A program made the translations under genes and the position numbers. From Thermoplasmata archaeon (GTDB taxonomy: Archaea; Thermoplasmatota; Thermoplasmata; UBA10834), in contig JALOTO010000050.1 in the NCBI GenBank assembly GCA_025457845.1, positions 1-9,080 of the forward strand: a DNA stretch of 9,080 nt. Direction: 5' to 3'. Of this stretch, positions 5,522 to 9,080 are shown piece after piece. Numbering within the stretch: the stretch's first letter is position 1; every line of letters begins with the position of its first letter. A model generated the notes under the pieces. That model had not been told where the DNA came from, did not search any database, and worked only from the letters and a program-made list of their open reading frames with translations.

Positions 5522-6430
5522 ATGCCTCCGAGGGAGAGGACCAACGCGATAGCGCTCACGGTCATCGCGAGCCTGATCTGGGGCACTTCGTTCCCAGGGG
5601 TCAAGTGGGGCCTCGGATATGTCGGGAACGACGTCCTGTTCCTGTGGCTCAGGTTCCTTGTCGCGTCGGCAGCCACCCTGGCGGTGGTCCTGTACCTCCG
5701 CCGCTTCTCGTTCTCCGTGTTCAAGGAGCCCGTCGTGTGGCTCATAGGCGCCTTCAACGCCGGCTCCTTCGCGGCGCAGTACGTCGGTCTCAACTACACG
5801 ACCGCCTCGAAGACCGCCCTGCTGGTCGACATCAACGTCGTGGCAGTTGCCGTGATCTCCTACTTCGCCTTCAAGGAGCGGATCGGCAGGCTCCAGGCGC
5901 TCGGCGTCGTAAGCGGCATAGTCGGCGTCGTCCTCCTGACGGTCGACGGGGGTCTGTCTTTCGGCGGAGACGAGTTCTTCGGGGACATGCTCGTGTACCT
6001 GGCCGGCTGGGGATGGGCGTTCTTCATAGTTCTCAACAAGAAGGTCCTGTCGAGGCACAGCGCCCTCGAGGTCTCGTCGGCGGCGATCGCCACATCGACC
6101 GTGTGGCTCGTCATCCCCGTGGCCTACCTGTCGATCGTCGGGGCCGACTTCACCCTGGAGCCGATGGCGTGGGTCTCGATAGTGTATCTGGGCATCTTCT
6201 GCACGTCCATCGCCACGCTCCTATGGGCCATGGGCCTGGAGGGGGTCTCCGCGACCGCCTCGGCGACCATAATGCTCATCGAGATCGTGACGGCACTCGT
6301 GATATCCATAGGCCTGCTCGAGGAGACATTGACCACGGCCGCCATAGCGGGCGCGGTCCTCGTGTTGGCGGCGGTTTACCTGGTGTCGTCTTCGCCGCCA
6401 GAAGAGATGCACGCGGTCACCCACACGTGA
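5522..6430 (+). CDS. EamA-family (DMT superfamily) transporter
   Basis: A 302-residue integral membrane protein with two tandem EamA domains, near residues 9-141 and 153-289, giving about ten transmembrane helices. The first repeat begins TVIASLIWGTSFPGVKWGL and contains the conserved LWLRFLVA segment. It ends ALGVVSGIVGVVLL, with the matching EETLTTAAIAGAVLVLAAVY in the second half. The family exports or imports small metabolites such as amino acids; the substrate cannot be inferred. The start at ATG 5522 gives the family N-terminus directly before helix 1. There is no Shine-Dalgarno. It follows the histidine kinase on the same strand by 32 bp, so regulation or co-expression with the kinase is possible but unproven. 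The 3' end converges on the MarC-family gene with only 12 bp between the stop codons. Confidence 0.95.
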   Translation: MPPRERTNAIALTVIASLIWGTSFPGVKWGLGYVGNDVLFLWLRFLVASAATLAVVLYLRRFSFSVFKEPVVWLIGAFNAGSFAAQYVGLNYTTASKTALLVDINVVAVAVISYFAFKERIGRLQALGVVSGIVGVVLLTVDGGLSFGGDEFFGDMLVYLAGWGWAFFIVLNKKVLSRHSALEVSSAAIATSTVWLVIPVAYLSIVGADFTLEPMAWVSIVYLGIFCTSIATLLWAMGLEGVSATASATIMLIEIVTALVISIGLLEETLTTAAIAGAVLVLAAVYLVSSSPPEEMHAVTHT

Positions 6431-6442
6431 AGCCCGTGTCGT

Positions 6443-7072
6443 TCAGGTGACCGAACCGACGTACCCAGTTATCCCGTCGAGGATCATCTGCACAGCGTAG
6501 GCCGAGGTTATCAGTCCCATGACCCTCGTGAGCGCCCTCGTCCCGGCCTTTCCGATGACCTTGTAGAGCGAAGCCGCCTGCCAGAGCAGGACCGCTACGA
6601 ACCCCATGGACACCAGGAGAGCCAGCACGACGAGGGTCGTGTTCGCTGTGCCGGTCAGTATGATGACGACCGATATCGCCCCGGGTCCGGCCAGCATGGG
6701 CGTCCCGAGAGGGACGAACGCGATATCCTCGGGGGCATGGGGTGCCGGTTCCGCAGCAGGCTCCTCCTCGTTGCCGCGTCTGGCCCGAGGCGTGTCGCCC
6801 TCGTAGAGCATCATTATGCCGATGACGAGCAGCAACAGGCCGCCCGCGATCCTGAGCGCATCGATGGAGACCGACAGATACTCGAGGATGGCCTCGCCGA
6901 CGAGGGCGAAAGCGACTAGGAGCGCGGTGGAGAATGTCAGCGCGTACCTCAGGGTCTTCATCCTGGACGAGGTGTCCATGCTCGAAGTGAGCCCGAGGTA
7001 GATCGGCAGGACCCCGAAAGGGTCTATGACGATGAACATCGGGATGAGTATGACCAGGAACTCGGCCGCCAT
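6443..7072 (-). CDS. MarC-family integral membrane protein
   Basis: A 209-residue inner-membrane protein of the MarC/UPF0056 family, whose transport function is not firmly known. Conserved family parts are visible: FIVIDPFGVLPIYLGLT at about residues 13-29, RIAGGLLLLVIGIMML at 74-89 and PMLAGPGAISVVI at 125-137. The C-terminal helix ends GLITSAYAVQMILDGI. About six hydrophobic segments are present. Residues 92-116 form a charged Arg/Glu/Pro/Ala-rich loop before LGTPMLAGPG. The frame is open upstream to 7147, but the family N-terminus is MAAEFLVILIPMFIVIDPFG, so ATG 7072 is preferred; in-frame GTG 7081 is an alternative. No Shine-Dalgarno is seen, and a TATA-like box about 28 nt upstream suggests a leaderless mRNA. 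It is divergent from the M20 gene and convergent with the EamA gene. Confidence 0.93.
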   Translation of the reverse strand: MAAEFLVILIPMFIVIDPFGVLPIYLGLTSSMDTSSRMKTLRYALTFSTALLVAFALVGEAILEYLSVSIDALRIAGGLLLLVIGIMMLYEGDTPRARRGNEEEPAAEPAPHAPEDIAFVPLGTPMLAGPGAISVVIILTGTANTTLVVLALLVSMGFVAVLLWQAASLYKVIGKAGTRALTRVMGLITSAYAVQMILDGITGYVGSVT

Positions 7073-7094
7073 CGGGACCACGGACTGGCGTCCG

Positions 7095-7104
7095 GGTATA
7101 TGAT
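7095..7104 (-). promoter_or_regulatory. TATA-like element for the MarC-family gene
   Basis: ATCATATACC on the minus strand centres near 7100, about 28 nt before ATG 7072. Together with the missing Shine-Dalgarno this points to a leaderless transcript. Read on the plus strand (GGTATATGAT) it could also start an mRNA near 7126 for the M20 gene, so the element may be shared. Confidence 0.45.
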
Positions 7105-7119
7105 GGCTTCCAGAACGGT

Positions 7120-7136
7120 CGAAAGCGTCTTTACTT
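7120..7136 (+). promoter_or_regulatory. Second BRE/TATA-like candidate for the M20 peptidase gene
   Basis: CGAAAGCGTCTTTACTT has a BRE-like purine run followed by a weak A/T core centred near 7132. A start near 7157 would remove most of the good ribosome site GGGGTGA at 7150-7156. The upstream element at 7095-7104 may therefore be the functional one for this gene. Confidence 0.3.
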
Positions 7137-7163
7137 GCCGACCGCATCCGGGGTGACGATCAC

Positions 7164-8606
7164 ATGTCCGGGAAGAACGGTCTCGACGAGGTCTACTCGC
7201 GCATCGACAAGGACAACAAGAGGCACATCGCGCGCATAAGGCGTCTCCTCCGCCAGCCGAGCTCGAGCCAGCAGGACATCGGCATCGACGAATGCGCGGA
7301 CCTGGTCGCCGACCTGTACAGGGAGGTCGGATGCGACAAGGTCGAGGTGATCGAGACCAAGGGCAACCCCATAGTCTACGGCGAGTGCAAGGGGAACAGC
7401 GACAGGACCCTCCTCGGGTACTTCATGTACGACACGATGCCGTTCAACGAGCCCGGGTGGGAGAGCCCTCCCATGGAGGCCAGGATCGTAGACAAGAAGC
7501 TCCCCGCGGGCAAGGTCAAGGCCATAGTGAACAGGGGGGCAGACAACACCAAGGGCCCGCTCGCCGCGTTCCTCAACTCGGTAGAGGCGTGCGTCAAGGC
7601 GGACGGCCGGCCTCCGGTCAACCTCATCCTGGTGTCGGAGGGCGAGGAGGAGCTCGGCAGCCCGAACCTCCCTCCTTACATCAAGAAGGACAAGAAGCGC
7701 CTCTCGAAGGCCGATGCATGCTACTTCCCCTACTTCGGGCAGGACTCCGACGGCGAATCGAACATATACCTCGGGGTCAAGGGCGTCGTCTACTTCGAGC
7801 TCGAGTGCTCGGGCAAGTCCTGGGGCCGGGGTCCCGAGGAGTTCGGCGTGCACAGCAGCCAGAAGGCGTGGCTGGACAGCCCGGTCTGGCGCCTCGTCGA
7901 CGCCCTCAAGACCATGTGCGACGACAACGGCAACAAGATCCTCATCGAGGGCTTCTCCGACGATGTCGCCCCGCCCAGCGACGAGGATGAGGAGCTCATA
8001 GCGGCGCTCGCGAAGCGCCTCGACACGAAGGCATTCAAGGAGGACATGAAGGTCAGCAGGTTCATGATCCCCGAGGACGACAAGGTCGCCCTCATCAAGA
8101 AGTACGTCTACGGCACGACGCTCAACATCGACGGCATCTGGGGCGGCTACACAGAGAAGGGCTCGAAGACCGTCCTCCCGCACAAGGTCACCTGCAAGAT
8201 CGACATCCGGCTAGTGCCGGACCAGAAGAAGGCCAACATGATGCCTCTCGTGAGGAAGCACCTGGACGAGCACGGCTACAGGGACATCAAGATGACCGAG
8301 ATAGACACGGGCTACGACCAGTGCAGGGCGAGCGTCAAGGAGCCTGTCGTCCAGTCCATCCTGCGGTCGTTCTCGGCCTTCGGCCTTGACCCGGCGATAT
8401 GGCCGACGAGCGGCGGGGCAGTGCCGTTCTATGTGTTCAAGGACTACCTCGGCCTGCCGTTCACCATGAGCGCCATCGGCCACAGCAGCCTCGCTCACAG
8501 CCCGAACGAGTACATGGTCGTCGAGGGGAACAAGAATATCGCAGGCCTCCCCGAGATAGAGAAGTTCTTCGTCCACTTCATGGACGGCTTCGCGAAGGGT
8601 GCTTGA
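7164..8606 (+). CDS. M20-family metallopeptidase/amidohydrolase homologue with His-to-Met change at a metal ligand
   Basis: A 480-residue cytoplasmic M20-family (ArgE/DapE/CPG2/carnosinase-like) hydrolase; the family uses a two-metal centre to cut peptides or N-acyl amino acids. Recognisable motifs are GADNTKG with bridging D127, EGEEELGS with general base E162 and ligand E163, GVHSS near 228-232 in the lid/dimerisation domain, IDIRLVP at 346-352, and GHSSLAHSPNE with ligand H445. The first motif, normally GHxD, reads YFMYDTMP: D90 is kept but M88 replaces the His. Residues around 185-210 (DACYFPYFGQDSDGES...LGVKG) carry the further acidic ligand, probably D194 or D196. ATG 7164 is preceded by GGGGTGA (7150-7156), 7 nt away. 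Length suits the larger M20 dipeptidase-like subgroup. Substrate is unknown. Its last 29 bp overlap the convergent glycosyltransferase gene. Confidence 0.95.
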   Translation: MSGKNGLDEVYSRIDKDNKRHIARIRRLLRQPSSSQQDIGIDECADLVADLYREVGCDKVEVIETKGNPIVYGECKGNSDRTLLGYFMYDTMPFNEPGWESPPMEARIVDKKLPAGKVKAIVNRGADNTKGPLAAFLNSVEACVKADGRPPVNLILVSEGEEELGSPNLPPYIKKDKKRLSKADACYFPYFGQDSDGESNIYLGVKGVVYFELECSGKSWGRGPEEFGVHSSQKAWLDSPVWRLVDALKTMCDDNGNKILIEGFSDDVAPPSDEDEELIAALAKRLDTKAFKEDMKVSRFMIPEDDKVALIKKYVYGTTLNIDGIWGGYTEKGSKTVLPHKVTCKIDIRLVPDQKKANMMPLVRKHLDEHGYRDIKMTEIDTGYDQCRASVKEPVVQSILRSFSAFGLDPAIWPTSGGAVPFYVFKDYLGLPFTMSAIGHSSLAHSPNEYMVVEGNKNIAGLPEIEKFFVHFMDGFAKGA

Positions 8607-9080
8607 GCGCCGACTCGTATGCCCTGAGCACCGTCTTCGCGGCCCCGTCCCAGGAGAAGTCCTTCACCCGCTCCAGCCCTGCCCTTCCCATCCTCGCCCT
8701 GAGGTCGTGGTCCCCGAGCAGCCGGCCCACCGCGTCGGCAAGGCCGGAGACGTCCCCGCTCTCGACGAGGAGCCCGTGCTTCCCGTCGACGACGAGCTCG
8801 GGGATCCCTCCCACCCTCGTCGCCACCACAGGCTTCTCGAAGGCCATCGCCTCCATGATCGAGAGGCCCCACCCCTCGTTCCTGGACGGCAGGACGAGGA
8901 CATCGCAGTCGGAGTAGAGCTGCATGAGCATCTCCTGGCTGACCGATTCGTGCATCTCCACGGACTCGTCGATCCCAGCTCTGTTCGCCAGCACCTTGAA
9001 CCATCCGGGGTCGTCGGTCCCGCGGAAGCCGGTCTTCCCCACGACGACCAGCCGCGCGTTGGGGTACTTCTGGAGGACCC
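8578..9080 (-). CDS. GT4-type glycosyltransferase, C-terminal fragment (cut by window edge)
   Basis: The C-terminal Rossmann domain of a family 1/GT4 retaining glycosyltransferase, which moves sugar from a nucleotide-sugar donor. The visible 166 residues begin inside the protein (VLQKYPNARLVVVGKTGF, typical of the start of this domain) and run off the right edge. The donor-binding EX7E motif is clear as EGWGLSIME (codons 8877-8851), after SDCDVLVLPSRN. It is followed by the family segment KPVVATRVGGIPELVVDGKHGLLV. Full-length members are about 350-400 residues, so roughly 200 N-terminal residues are missing. The role could be in cell-surface glycan or protein glycosylation; acceptor and donor cannot be told. 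The stop at 8578 lies inside the convergent M20 gene, a 29-bp tail-to-tail overlap. Confidence 0.93.
   Translation of the reverse strand, partial: VLQKYPNARLVVVGKTGFRGTDDPGWFKVLANRAGIDESVEMHESVSQEMLMQLYSDCDVLVLPSRNEGWGLSIMEAMAFEKPVVATRVGGIPELVVDGKHGLLVESGDVSGLADAVGRLLGDHDLRARMGRAGLERVKDFSWDGAAKTVLRAYESALKHPSRSRP

Noticed and set aside
7073..7147. 25-residue N-terminal extension of the MarC-family protein
   Set aside because: The extension is not hydrophobic, does not match the family N-terminus, and would include the predicted TATA element. The ATG at 7072 fits family and promoter spacing.
7131..8183. 350-residue minus-strand frame opposite the M20 gene
   Set aside because: The plus strand carries full M20 motifs with a strong ribosome site; the antisense frame has only Val/Leu/Asp/Arg shadow composition.
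1..9080. Mobile element, CRISPR array, toxin-antitoxin or defence island
   Set aside because: No direct repeat arrays, transposase or integrase motifs, tRNA-adjacent junctions or defence domains were seen; the genes look like ordinary chromosomal loci with uniform GC-rich codon use.

Overview
The window looks like chromosomal DNA from a GC-rich archaeon. It contains an XPD/Rad3-type iron-sulfur DNA helicase, an MTH1187-type thiamine-binding protein, several TATA/BRE-like elements at archaeal spacing, and Shine-Dalgarno sites of the GAGGTGA/GGAGG type. Some genes have no Shine-Dalgarno at all, only a TATA-like box about 27 nt before the start codon, as expected for leaderless archaeal mRNAs. 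A small protein resembling what I recall as DUF6015 would fit a euryarchaeon, most likely a Thermoplasmatota lineage. That taxonomic placement is inference from gene content, not proof.

Layout from left to right. (1) 1-1332 (-): XPD-family helicase, cut by the left edge and lacking its C-terminal motifs. (2) 1424-1846 (-): 140-residue conserved archaeal protein upstream of the helicase on the same strand. (3) 2054-2359 (+): thiamine-binding protein with a TTG start and a long leader. (4) 2388-2771 (-): small three-helix membrane protein. (5) 2897-3016 (-): candidate basic microprotein of 37-39 residues behind a clear TATA box. (6) 3166-3678 (-): gamma-carbonic-anhydrase-like hexapeptide protein with altered active-site residues. 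(7) 3837-5489 (+): soluble GAF-PAS histidine kinase. (8) 5522-6430 (+): EamA-family drug/metabolite transporter. (9) 6443-7072 (-): MarC-family membrane protein. (10) 7164-8606 (+): M20-family metallopeptidase homologue in which Met replaces a metal-binding His. (11) 8578-9080 (-): C-terminal part of a GT4-type glycosyltransferase, cut by the right edge and overlapping the peptidase gene tail to tail.

The strand switches repeatedly, and most genes appear to be single transcription units with their own promoters. I see no long operon, and no sign of a mobile element, CRISPR array, tRNA or rRNA. The genes do not form one obvious pathway: they cover DNA repair, cofactor handling, sensing, transport, peptide or amide hydrolysis and surface glycosylation. 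I did not find a convincing new multi-gene system. The points most worth following up are the His-to-Met M20 enzyme, the gamma-CA homologue with altered ligands, and the unannotated microprotein locus.
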